NCBI GenBank assembly: GCA_021401465.1
Contig: JADDMT010000001.1
Span: 799,861 to 863,860, forward strand
From: Teratosphaeria epicoccoides
Taxonomy: Eukaryota; Ascomycota; Dothideomycetes; Mycosphaerellales; Teratosphaeriaceae
DNA: 64,000 bases
Direction: 5' to 3'
Position 1 is the stretch's first letter; every line of letters starts with the position of its first letter. The translations under genes were made by a program, and so were the position numbers. The notes under the pieces were generated by a model, which did not search any database, was not told where the DNA came from, and saw only the letters and a list, made by a program, of their open reading frames with translations. Positions 51,043 through 62,149 of the stretch are shown here, piece by piece.

Positions 51043-54000
51043 ATGTCTAGAGTACTACGAACTCGCAACTAACACGTAGCGAGCGCTATCCCGAGCGCCC
51101 GCGATGGCGAAGCTAGCCCGAGTAACTAGCCCGCAGAAGTAACCGCTACAAGCGACACTACATCGAGCGACGGTTCCGCTAGGGGACAATTACGCGGCGG
51201 ACTAGGCAATAGACCCCCCGCATAGGGACTACAGCTAACCCTGACTATCGACCTGGCCCTTATAGCCATGATTGTCAATTAGGTCGCGAACTGCCTTGCG
51301 AACTAGAGCCGGAGCCGTACTACTCCTAGCAGCGACAACGGCGAGGACGACGAAGACGTCGCCATGAGTAGTACTAACGAACTAGCAGACGAAGAAATCT
51401 AGCGAGATTTCACACTAGGGACCTGCGAAGACAACTTACTAGGAGGCGCAGACCCTCCGCGTGTGCCTGCGAACTTAGTGCCTAAATTCGGGGCCATAGT
51501 AGGCTAACTAGGAGGTAGTCGTAACGCATGTAACCCGAAGCTGTTTAAGGGAGACACCTTAAAGGAGGCTCAAACTTTCTTGCAGGCGTGTAAGGCAGTT
51601 TTCGTGCTTAACCTACGTGGATATTCCATGGAGGGCGAACGAGTCGCCTTCAGTGTGATGTAGCTCGAAGAGGATAAGGAACCTCGCAACAATTAGCATG
51701 AGCGGTATAACCTTATGTAGGTCTATGACAGAACGTATATGTAGGCGGACTTTCGCTAGTTCTGTGTCGACTAGGTCGAGGATCCGGGGAATCGCGCCCT
51801 TACTGTGTCTGTCGAGTACAAGAAGGCTAAGCAGGGGAAGGGATAAACAACCTCTAGCTTCGCTACCTATCTCGCCACGCTCGAGAGACAGATGCTACCC
51901 TATACCGAGACGCAACGCGTGCGGCACTTGCTCGTCAAACTTAATGACGATCTTTAGAACACAATCATGACTTTTCATGAACTTCCGACAACTCGGCAAG
52001 ACCTTGTGTCCCTTGCGACACGTATAGAAATCACCTTGAAGCGAAATGGAAAATCAGGCGGTAAGGACAATAAGCATCTAAGCCCCGAGGACCTACTAAA
52101 GGGCCGCTATTACAAGCGCCCTAGGGGTCACGTCTAACGCGGTAGTTCATTCCGGAGGAGCAAGCCCTCCGAGCCAAAAGACGGTAGCGAGAAGCCTCCG
52201 AGTAACTGCCACATCTGTGGAGCGAGGGACTACTAGGCAGCTCGCTGTCCTAAACGAAGCGATAGGAAGAAGGTAAGCAAGGTGTCCGAAACCTCCCTAG
52301 AGGGGAGGCGAAAGAAGGACAAGCCCGAGACAACCGAATGGCTACTACGGGTATCCAAGCTGTCTGTTACTAATAGTGTAGACTCGTGGCCTGCCTAGCG
52401 CCTATCTGGCGCGGTCCGAGTTAATGGCTCGCTCGAGCTAGTAGACTGTATGTTAGATGACCTTGCGGAGGTTAACGTGATACCCTAGAGGGTAATCGTA
52501 CGGCTCGGTTTGAAGCCGATCCTAGGAGCCCTACTGCCTACCATGAAGTCTTTTTGGGGCGAAGGCGCAGCAGCTTGAGGCGCGTATAACGTGCGCCTCT
52601 AACTCGCGGACTCCTCAGGAGAAGTGCGCGAGACTAACGAAGTCTTCTACGCTGAAGACGTTCCTAATGAGGAGCTCCTACTCGGCCGCCCTTAGCGCTA
52701 CAAGCAGGGAGTCGTTGTTAATAGAGCTACTAACAACTAGTTCTACAGCTCTATAGGCGAAGTTCCTGCAGTGCGGATGCGTGACGTACACAGCTTCTAC
52801 AAGGACATGAAGAAGGTCTAATGCGTGTATGCGGTCTACATACGGAACGTCAAGGAAGACGTTACCCTTCCGCCTGAGTTAGAGGAATACGCCGATATTT
52901 TCGACGTAGAGGCTACGGCCTATGCCCGGGCCCTAGACGCAGAACATGCGATTAACCTTAAGGAGGGTTACAATCCTCCGCATCGACCTCTGTACCCCAT
53001 GTCGGAGTCGTAGCTCGAGACACTTCGAGACTACCTCTACAAGGCGCAAAGGAACGCGTGGATCCGACGAAGCGACAGCGAGGCTAGAGCGTTAGTTATG
53101 TTCGTCCCGAAGAAGGATAACACGCTCCGCCTATGCGTTAACTATAGGGGCCTTAACGCGGTAACCTAGAAGAACCGCTGCCCCCTACTACTTATTAGCG
53201 AGACGCTTGACCGCCTTAGTCGCGCCGCCATCTTCTCGTCTATCGACTTGAAGGACGCCTACTACTAGATACCGATCCGAAAGGGCGACAAGTAGAAGAC
53301 CGCATGCCAAACGTAGTACAGACACTTCGAGTATATAGTGATGCCGTTTAGCTTGACTAACGCACTAGCGACATTCCAAGCGTATATTAACCGGGCCCTA
53401 GCCGGCCTCGTTGACACCTGCTACGTAGTATATTTAGACGATATACTAGTCTATTCCGACTCAAAGGAGGAGCATATTCGGCATCTAAGTATAGTGCTTA
53501 AACGGCTCCGCAAGTTCGCTCTGTACGCAAACCTAAAGAAGTGCTCATTCCTGACAGATAGGATTAAGTTTCTCGGATACATCGTCTCCACGGAAGGAGT
53601 CATCATAGATGACTAAAGGGTGTCCGCAATCGCGGAGTAGCTGCGGCTAACTACCCTCCGAGAAGTGCAGGTGTTCCTAGGATTTACTAACTTCTACCGC
53701 AGATTCATACAATCTTACTCGAAGATCGTGGCTCCCCTCACGGCCCTCGCAAAGGGCGCGGTTCGAGGAAAAAAGCTAGGGAAAGTGCCTTAGGAGGAGG
53801 CTTAGAGCAAGGCCTTCTCTGAACTTAAAGCAGCTTTTCAAACTACGCCTATACTTCAGCACTTTGACCCTGCTGCGAAGATCCGGATAGAGACCGATGC
53901 TTTAAAATTCGTAATAGCCGCAATTATATCGCAGCTCTAGTCGTACGAAGGCAGTGCGCGATAGTACCTAATTGCCTTCTAGTCGCGGAAGATGCAGGGC

Positions 54001-55992
54001 GCTAAGCTTAACTACGAGACTCACGACCAAGAGCTTTTAGCTATTATTAACAGCTTCAAGGAGTACCGACACTACCTCGAAGGCGTAGCGTACCCTATTA
54101 AGGTACTTACCGACTATAACAACCTTCGCGGCTTCATGGGCGTGAAGCAGCTAAGTAGTCGGCAAGCAAGGTAGGCGACTTTCCTCGCTAGCTTTGACTT
54201 TGTCATCTAGCATCGTTCCGGAAAGACGAATCCGGCTGACAGTCCTTCGCGACGACTAGACTACGACACTAGGGAAGAGAGTAACTGACAGCTTCTCCCT
54301 ACGCTGCAAACGAAGCTTGCAGTTTAGGGCGGCGATCTGTCGTTAGCTCCTCTTGTAGGTCGACTGCAGGTCTAATGGGGCCCCACGGCCTCCGCTAGTA
54401 ACGAACCCTCCTATCTGGCAGTTATAGCGACCGTGTCTAGCTCGATCCGTGCGGTAGTTAACCGGCTCACATGCGGTAAGCATGCGATGTCTAAAGAACC
54501 CTTTAAAGAAGTCTCGAGACTTATTTAGCGGTTGCAAGAGCGAGAACCGGAGTTAATTAATGAGGGTGTAGCCCTCTAGGACACCGCAGGCGGTCCGAAG
54601 TACTAGACTAAGTCGGGCGATTTGTAGTACTTTAACAATAGGCTCTACGTACCTGCTAACTACGTACTCTGTTCGCAGCTCCTCCATATTCATCATGACA
54701 ATAAACTCGCGGGCCATTTTGGCGTAGAGAAGACGAACGCACTTCTCAGACGCAAATACTAGTAGCCTACGCTAGAACAGGATGTCTCTGACTATGTCAA
54801 ATCCTGCTAGACGTGCCAGATTAGCAAATCTCGGCGCTATCGCCCCTATGGCGATGCTTAGGCGCTCCTACTACTAGAGAGACCATGGCAAGACTTGACC
54901 ATGGATTTCATTACCGATTTGCCGCTAGCAAAGTAGAAAGGCAATGTAGTTGATGCTGTCCTTGTAGTAGTCGACTGATACTCAAAGATGAATATCTTCA
55001 TCCTATGTACGAAAAAGTGCACAAGCGGCGAGCTTGCGCGGCTACTTCGCGACGAAGTCATACGGCGCTTCAGTGTCCCCCGAAGTATCCTATTAGATCG
55101 AGGTTCTGTCTTTACTAGTGAATACTAGCAAGAATTTGTGTTTGAAGCACGTGTCAAGTACCGCCTAAGTACAGCATTCTATCTACAGACTAATAGTCAG
55201 ACTAAACGTATGAACTAGACTCTTAAGTAGTACCTCTAGTGCTACTACGCTAAGAACTAGGATGCCTAGGCCGACGCAATTCCTATGGCGGAATTTGCAG
55301 TCAATAACAGCGTGCATGCTACTATGCGCATGTCGCCATTTCAGATTCTCTATAGCTTTGATCCGGAAATACACCTAGAACCGCCTTAGGACGAGTCTTC
55401 TGAGGAGAGGGTGCCGGCCGCCGCGGAATCAGTGCGGCGTATGCGCGAGGTACATTCGGTGCTAATAGAACACTAGAAAAAGGCCTCAGAATCCTAGATT
55501 AAACATAATAACGCCTGTGCTAAACCGATGCAGTACGCAGTTAGTACGAAGGTGTTACTATTAACGAAGAATCTTAAGCTGAAACTTCCAAGCAAGAAGA
55601 TGACGCCAAGGTTCGTCGGACCCTTCCGGATACGCGACGCGATAGGCTCGCAGGCGTACCGGCTATCGTTGCAATCGTCGTATCGTGTACACGACATCTT
55701 CTACGTATCTCTACTCGAACCATAGGTACAGCGCGAGGGCGAAGAGCCCGCGGACCCGATGCTAGTAGCAGAAGAGAACGAAGAGTAGGAAGTCGAGGGT
55801 ATTAAGGACAGTATGCGGCGCAAGGGCGCAACGCACTATCTAGTGAAGTAGAAAGGATACCTACCTAAGTACACACAATAGGTTCCGGCCGAAGACTGCA
55901 AGAACGCTCCGGAAGCTATTCGTGAATTCGAAGAGCGGAGGAGGCGTGAGCAGGGCTTAAGGAGGTCGATTCGTGGGAAGATAAGGGTTCCG
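51043..55992 (+). pseudogene. gag-pol of Gypsy family A, single frame, many stops
   Basis: One reading frame from the ATG at 51043 to about 55992 carries the whole polyprotein. Gag (about 51364-52130) includes NPKLFKGDTLKEAQTFL. The zinc knuckle near 52210-52245 is C-x2-C-x4-Y-x4-C: the usual His is Tyr. RT has YLDDILVYS at about 53433-53460. RNase H follows (ETDALKFVIAAI, YETHDQELLAI). Integrase has the HHCC region near 54686-54815 and core motifs TMDFITDLP and LLDRGS; the third acidic residue reads QTKRMN (Lys, 55204-55206). A chromodomain (HYLVK*KGYLP) lies near 55840. The frame is broken by dozens of stops, nearly all TAG, at positions where Trp or Gln is expected. No indel was noticed. 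It cannot make a functional polyprotein. Confidence 0.9.
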
Positions 55993-56147
55993 GAGCAGAA
56001 TTCTTAACACGTGTATGTAGTGCATAACGCGCGAAGCGACAACGAGAAGCAAACGCCCTACTTATACATCATTAATGCCTAAAGGCACACCTAGAATAAA
56101 CCCAAGAAGAACAAGAGACATGCTCGGATTAGCTTCGTAGCTAATGC

Positions 56148-56817
56148 TTAGCGACTACTAGTTAGGGGCTTCCTGACTAAACCCGAAGCAGGAGAGTCTT
56201 TCTTGTTACGGTCTGCTAGGGACTGCCTACCCGCACAGGGTCTACTAAACACCCCGAAGCGACCATAAGTAACAGGGGTAGCAACGCCACGAAGAGAGGC
56301 TAGCATCTTCTTCTTTAGTAGGTTGCGAGGGAGCTCGTCTTCAGAGCCTATAGTAGCCAGAGAACTAGCGACACCCTTACCGCGCCTAGTCGCGACGACT
56401 ACCTCATCCTTAGCATCAGAAGGCGAAGAGACTCGAGCGCGCTTGCGGCTGTCACGCTCGGCCCTCGAGATCATCTTGCGCTTCTTGACATGAGTGTCGA
56501 CTACATCATCGGACTCGGTGTCTCTCTCAGGCGTAACTAGTGTAGTGACACTATAGCGCGAAGGGATCACGTTAGGACCGAAGGTATCCTGAACGTCGTC
56601 ATCCTCCTCATCCTCAAAGATCTGGCCTAGAGGCTTGTGCCTTAGCGTCTTGACGGACGCAGTGCGGGTCGCAAGCAGGGAAGGCTCGGCTTCCTCGTCG
56701 CTGACCTCAATTTCGGCCCTAGCCCTCTTCTTCTTCTTAGACAGTAGCGTCGAGGCGGCGTAGGCGGCAGCGCTACAATGTGTTAGCTATACGCACGCGA
56801 CAGGATTCGAGTGAGTA
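56148..56817 (-). CDS. antisense ORF at the 3' end of family A, with intron, 5'-truncated
   Basis: On the strand opposite to pol, a frame stays open from the family B LTR junction to the stop at 56148. Coming from the LTR it reads PASKPVPRTKP, then a normal fungal intron (GTAAGT donor, GCTAAC branch, TTGTAG acceptor, about 56821-56773), then SAAAYAASTLLSKKKKRARA. It continues with acidic and basic stretches (GQIFEDEEDDDVQDTFGPNV, VVDTHVKKRKMISRAERDSR) to the end GLVRKPLTSSR. The visible part is about 220 residues: disordered, Lys/Arg/Asp/Glu-rich, with nuclear-signal-like basic clusters and no known domain. The start was lost when the B LTR inserted at 56857. It has no stop codon although pol next to it has many; it also has few Trp/Gln codons, so this alone does not prove selection. 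Confidence 0.5.
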
Positions 56818-56856
56818 ACTTACGGCTTAGTCCTCGGGACCGGCTTAGAGGCAGGC

Positions 56857-57346
56857 TGTCATAAGGGTAGGTGCCGATAGCAGGAAGGTGACTAGGTGTT
56901 AGACTCGGGAGCTATGAAGAATATCGACAATAGCAGTTGACCTTGTAACTGACTCTCCTCTAAGCAAGAGAGGATTGAATTGAGATTAAGCACGAAGCTC
57001 CTAACTGCCTGTCCTAAAGCTATCCCTATATACTAGAGAGCGACAGAGCAGCTCTATTAGATCTGTCGACAGACCTAACAGATCCGTGTCTGTAGATCTG
57101 TAGACTAACCCTACAGATCTAAGGGTCTGTCATCACGTGACAGATCCCTTCTTCCTTACAAGCCTATGGATCTATAGACTAACCCTACAGATCTAGGGAT
57201 CTGTCCTCATGTGACAGATCCTTTCTTCTATGACTATGCCTATGACTCATAGTACTCCTATGACGGTACTATGACTCATAGCACTTAGGACCTACATGAT
57301 CCTGTATCCTATAGTACTCCAGACAGTACTCCTGACACTCATGACA
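56857..57346 (-). repeat. 3' LTR of Gypsy family B
   Basis: 490 bp with perfect short inverted ends TGTCAT and ATGACA. It contains internal short repeats built on cagatct/agatctg and acagatcc (57030-57220) and a tgactcatag pair near 57240-57275. By eye nearly identical to the right LTR. Confidence 0.9.
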
Positions 57347-57419
57347 CTATCCCCCTCTTAGTCTAGCTCGTCCCTGAGCTACCTCATTAGTGCGGGGTTT
57401 CTCTTGTTTCTTCTTTTAA

Positions 57420-58060
57420 ACTGTGATGTCTTCTCTTTCTACATCACTGCCTTGTGTCATTCTAGACACTGACGCCCCTTTAACGCAGAAACGCAAACGC
57501 CGCGCGAATCGAATCCATCGTCAGGGCCAGGATAGCATGAAGTCCTGTACTTAGTGTCAAGAGCTAAAGCTCGTCTGTCGGGTACACATTTCCTCGGGGA
57601 AATGTTCGTAATGTCACTTTAGCAACTGTCGGAGTTGCGACGCGAAGGTGACAGAGGTCGAATGGAAGAAGTTAGGCGATCGGCGGAAAAGACTAATTGC
57701 TAATCTCGATCGTGCGAAGGTAGTCCTAGCCGAAGCTTCGCAGAAGATGCTAGAGGCGCATGCGAAGGAGATGCGTCTTCGAAAACAGTTAGACGCAGTC
57801 GACTAGGAGGTCGAAGATGGTCGCGCTCTCGAGGAGCGCGAGATCAGGGAGGAGGAGGCCGAGGAACAAGCTCTTACGCAGGCCGGGTTTCTTCTTGACC
57901 TAGATCCTTCCGCGGGTCTCGCTCTTAGTCCTACGACATGGAGCGCAATAGAGGGTTTCGCTAACTCCTCATATTAGGGTTTCCTGGATGGCGTGATAGC
58001 CGAGCCGGTCGACAGCGTCCCGCAGGAGTCTAGTCGTGGCTTAGGATCTTCTTCCTAGGT
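57420..58060 (+). pseudogene. antisense ORF at the 3' end of family B, zinc-knuckle-like, several stops
   Basis: Plus-strand frame opposite to pol, between the chromodomain and the 3' LTR. It begins MSSLSTSLPCVILDTDAPLT; then comes a basic stretch KRKRRANRIHRQGQDSMK and a Cys-rich module with the spacing C-x2-C, C-x14-C-x2-C and C-x2-C (SCT*CQELKLVC ... GKCS*CHFSNCRSCD). A long charged helix follows (RKRLIANLDRAKVVLAEASQ, KMLEAHAKEMRLRKQLDAVD), then an acidic tail (EEREIREEEAEEQALTQAGF). Five or so stops (TAG, one TAA) fall at likely Trp positions. Similar Cys-module plus coiled-coil ORFs are, as far as I recall, frequent in repetitive fungal DNA; no function is established. Confidence 0.55.
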
Positions 58061-58069
58061 TCGTTCCTT

Positions 58070-61000
58070 TCTCGAAACTTCGTATCTTTTGCTAACAGTT
58101 TCGCAGGTGTTCTAGGGGTTCCCAGGTGTTCTCAGTACTCCCATATCCTTCCCATTTTACTAAGTACTGTCGCTGTCCGTCCCGCTAGCGAGTGTCGATA
58201 ATCCTTTCGACAGAGTACTCCGGTTCTTCTACTTCAGGGTCGAGTAGTAAGGGTTCTGATTACAGTGCGGCGTCCGGCGCTGCTTGTTCTAGCAGAGAGA
58301 CATGGAACACAGGGTGTATTCTCATCTGCTCGGGTAGCTGTAATTCAAAATTGACTGGTCCTGTCTTGGCCTTAATCCTGAATGGTCCTAGTTTTACAGC
58401 GTCTAGTTTTTTACTCGGTTTGTCTGATTTGATGTGACGGCGGAGGAGATACACCTTGTCCCCCTCCTTTAGAATTAGTCCCTTAATTCTCTTACGATTC
58501 GCGTACCGTGCCATGTTCTGCTAATAGAACTGCAGGTCGAGTCGTGCTTCTGTTTGCAGTCGGCGTAGATGTTCTACTCGTCCGAGTGCTGCTAGGTTCG
58601 GATTACTAGCTAAGACGTCTAGAATGTCTTCTATAGCTGATCCATACGCCATCTGAAATGGCGAGAGTCCTGTCGACTCTGCTGGCGTACTATTATACGC
58701 GAGCTGTGCCATTAGCAACAACTCTACCTAGTTGTTCTGGTCCCTATTAACATAGGATCGAAGGTACTGTTCTAACGTCTGATTTAGGCGTTCTGTCTGT
58801 CCATCCGTCTGAGGGTAGAAGGAAGTACTTAATCGATGTTTGACCTAGAATTGTCTCATTAGGGCTCTCTAGAAGTTAGAGGTAAACACGGATCCTCGAT
58901 CTGTTACTAGGTCCTGTAGCATGCCGTGTAATGCTACTACCTATTTGATGAAGACATGCGCGATATCTTTAGTCTTGAAGTCTTCGCGGTAAGGGATAAA
59001 TTTCCCGAACTTAGTGAATTAGTCGACTACTACCATGATCCCGTCGAAGAACTCATTAGTCGCGGGTTCTCTCGACTAAGGTAGTTTAACGATAAAATCC
59101 ATAGCGAGCGATTCCTATGGCCGTTAAGGTACCTTTAGTAGTCGTAGTAGCCTATACGGTCTGTGACGGTCATGCTTACTTTGTCGGCAAGTCACACATC
59201 GACAGACGTAGTCCTCGATTGCCTTGCTCATCCCAGGGAAGTAATATTCTTGTCGGAGAATTTGCTTCATTTTAGACACTCCCGGGTGTCCTGCCTGAGG
59301 TACGTCGTGTCAGAGGCGTAGTAGTTCCGATCGTAAAGACGTTAGCACGTATACTAATCCTTGAAACAGAAGGATTCCGTCTTCGTCTTCCTAATCCTCC
59401 TGTCCATCAATGTCGTCGCGGACAGCGAGTGCGGTTAGGTCATGGATTAGGGCGTTCTTCAGGTCGTCCTGAAACCTACTAGTCCATGTAATAGTCGTGG
59501 CCGCGAGTCGGTTGACTCCTAGCGTGCCATCGCTATTTTCCTGGAGAATAGCATGTTTCTCCCGCTTCACGCCCTTCATGTAGTCCGTCTGGCGGCTAAG
59601 TGCATCGGCGCGTGCGTTGTCGGTCCCCTTGCGATAGACGATCTTGCAGTTAAAACTAGAGAGCTCCTCGCTCTACCGAACCTGTCGTCAGTTTAACTCT
59701 TTCGTCGTTATGAAGTATCGCAAGTTCTCATAGTCTGTGTAGACCGTGACCTAGTGCTTAGAACCTTCTAAGTAGACCCGCCAGGCCTTGTAGGCGTCTA
59801 CTATGGCTAGAAGTTCTTTGTCGTGGACGTCATATCGGAGTTCCGGTCCAGACAATTTCCTCGAGTAGTAGGCGACTAGCTGTAGTCGTCTACTCGGTCC
59901 TAGTTGACTCAAGCATGCCCCGAGTGCTACGTCGGAGGCATCTGTTTCGACTATGATAGGCTTATCCGGGTCGAACACAAGTAAGATCGGCTGATCTGTA
60001 AATCGTCGCTTGAGTTCCTTGAAGGCATTCCGTTAGGCGTCGTCCCATACGAATGGTGTATCCTTCGTCGTAAGAGTCGTAAGTAGTGCCGTGATCTTCG
60101 AATAGTTTGCCACAAATCTCCTGTAGAAGTTAGCGAATCTAAGGAAGGACTATACTTCCTTAACATTAGTCGGCGTAGGCTACTCTTTTACGACCTAGAC
60201 TTTCTTAGTGTCCATCTTGATTCCATTCCATGCTACTACGTAGCTAAGGAATTATACTTCCTGCTTATGAAACTCGCTCTTCTGCGGCTTGACCTTTAGT
60301 CGGTAGTCCTGGAGTTTCTGAAGTACCTTACGTACGTAAGTCCTATGTTCTTCGATCGTCCGGGAATAGACGAGGATGTCGTCTAGGTATACAACTACAA
60401 AGACGTCGAGGTACTCTCGTAGCACATTGTTAATAAATGCCTGCTATGTAGCCAGGGCGTTTGTCAACCTAAATGGCATGACTATGTACTCGTAGTACCC
60501 GAACCTAGTTCGGAACGCAGTCTTCTATTCTTCGCCTTCCTTAATTCGAATTCGATTATACGCTCCGGGTATGTCGAACTTCGAGAACCACATTGCTCCT
60601 TGCAGGCGGTCCTGCAATTCCGAGAGCAAAGGAAGCGGATAACTATTCTTTATCGTGATGTCGTTTAATCCACGATAATCTACGCAGAGTCGCTAGTCAT
60701 CTTCCCCCTTAGGCACAAACAGGATCGGATATCCGGCCAGGGACTACGACTCGCGAATGAAGCCTTTCCGGAGGTTGTCTTCTAGGTATTTCCGGAGAAT
60801 CTCTAGTTTCGCTGCTAATAACGGGCGAACTGATTGCTTCGTTAGTGTCTTGCTAGGGAGTAAGGGTATCCCGTAGTCCTACTCCTAGTGTTCTGGCAGA
60901 GCTTCTTAGTCGGGTTCTTCCTCGAAAAGAGTAGCGAACTCTTTATACTCATTAGGAACTGTAAATTCGACCCTGACTTCCGATTGCGTTGCTTTGACCT

Positions 61001-61960
61001 ATAGGACGTGCACTTCCTGTTCTGGATCCTTAATAGCAGCTACCATCTCGCTTGAAGTCATAGCACATATTTCGATCTTGCCTAGTGCGTCGTGCACTAC
61101 AGGTAGAGGTATCGATCTTGAGAGTTCTGGGAACTAGATCCTCTTATTCTTCTAGTCGATATAGGGGTTAGCGTTCCTTAGCCATGGCAACCCTAGTACT
61201 ACATCCGAGCCTAGCGACTCCGTGATGTCGAACTAGAGCATCTCTCGGTGGCGTCCTATCCGCAGAGGCATCATCTCGGTCTCCTCGTCAACTATTCCTT
61301 GGTTGTACGTGACCGGCTTTCCATCGATCGCTTGTAGCGAGAAAGCATTCGTTTTCGCCTGTAGCTTTATCCTAGCTGTCCTAGCGAACTTGGGCGTCAT
61401 GAAGATTCCAGTACATCCTGAATCTATTAAGGCCCTGGCTAGCGTCTCGTCGATGTGCAACCATACTCTAAGGTTGTTCGCGTATCTGGCGCCGATCGCG
61501 GCACATCGTTGCAGCCCTGTCTGGTCTGTCCGTGGGTCTAATTTCGGCGGACCTCATCGTTTCCCGAATAACTGTCTTCATGGACTAGTTCAGGGATCGT
61601 GCGGTCTCGGCTTCTTCTGTAAGCGTTACCGTTTTCTGGCCTAAGAGATCGTTCGCGTTCTTGGCCTCGCTGTTCCTGCGCGTTCCTTGCGTACTCTATC
61701 TTTAAATGATAGACTTAGAGTCGTAGCGCTCGTGGAATCTGAATACCTTCGTGGGTTAGGTAGCCTCCCTAGGGCGTGAACTCTACCCCGAACGGTACAA
61801 TTTCTTGGACAACTTTCTGATGCGCGTGAGGTTAAGCTACGACCGGTAGTCTCCTTAGGTGTCGTCGCATACGGTCGGCTAGTTCGTCATACTGAAGCTA
61901 GTCGACGTGTTGTACTCCATTAATCCATGGGCAAGCCTGAGCCTACTAGTTCTGTATGAT
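58070..61960 (-). pseudogene. pol of Gypsy family B (protease to chromodomain), many stops
   Basis: One minus-strand frame holds the whole pol. The protease reads ARALIDSGCTGIFM (61430-61390), with an intact D-S-G active site. RT has VVYLDDILVYS near 60395-60365. RNase H has IIVETDASDVALGACLSQLG at about 59955 and RYDVHDKELLAIVDAYKAWR at about 59845-59785. Integrase has YNSTPAESTGLSPFQMAYG near 58700-58640 and the C-terminal KGLILKEGDKVYLLRRHIKS near 58490. The chromodomain reads QYLVKWEGYGSTENTWEP near 58135. Stops (mainly TAG) are scattered through it, with fewer per kilobase than in family A as far as I can judge. Confidence 0.85.
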
Positions 61961-62149
61961 CCGGATAATGTCGAGTCCGATGTCATGTAGCGGCATGGCC
62001 TATCGCTCTATGCTCTCGTCTTCCTCGGAATCAGGAATGACGGCTTCGACAAGCTCGTAGTTGTCGTCTGAACCTTCTTCTTCTTCTTCTAGTTCCTGTT
62101 CTCTTAGGACTGTCGTACTAGAAGGTGTACCCCTTAGCGCACAGATCGA

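Larger units (their letters stand above)
50634..56856 (+). mobile_element. Gypsy family A element (5' LTR, gag-pol, antisense ORF), 3' LTR not present
   Basis: A chromodomain-type Ty3/Gypsy element. It begins with a 360-bp LTR (50634-50993), followed 50 bp later by gag. Domain order on plus is gag, zinc knuckle, protease, reverse transcriptase, RNase H, integrase and chromodomain, which places it in the chromovirus group. After pol there is an antisense ORF, and at 56857 a family B LTR interrupts the element before its own 3' LTR. Confidence 0.9.

Noticed and set aside
51043..55992. TAG read as a sense codon (recoding) in the Gypsy gag-pol
   Set aside because: Host genes in the same window end in TAG (for example the TPT-family transporter, NAA10 and UBC9), and missense transitions of the same type also occur, so decay by C-to-T/G-to-A mutation explains the stops.
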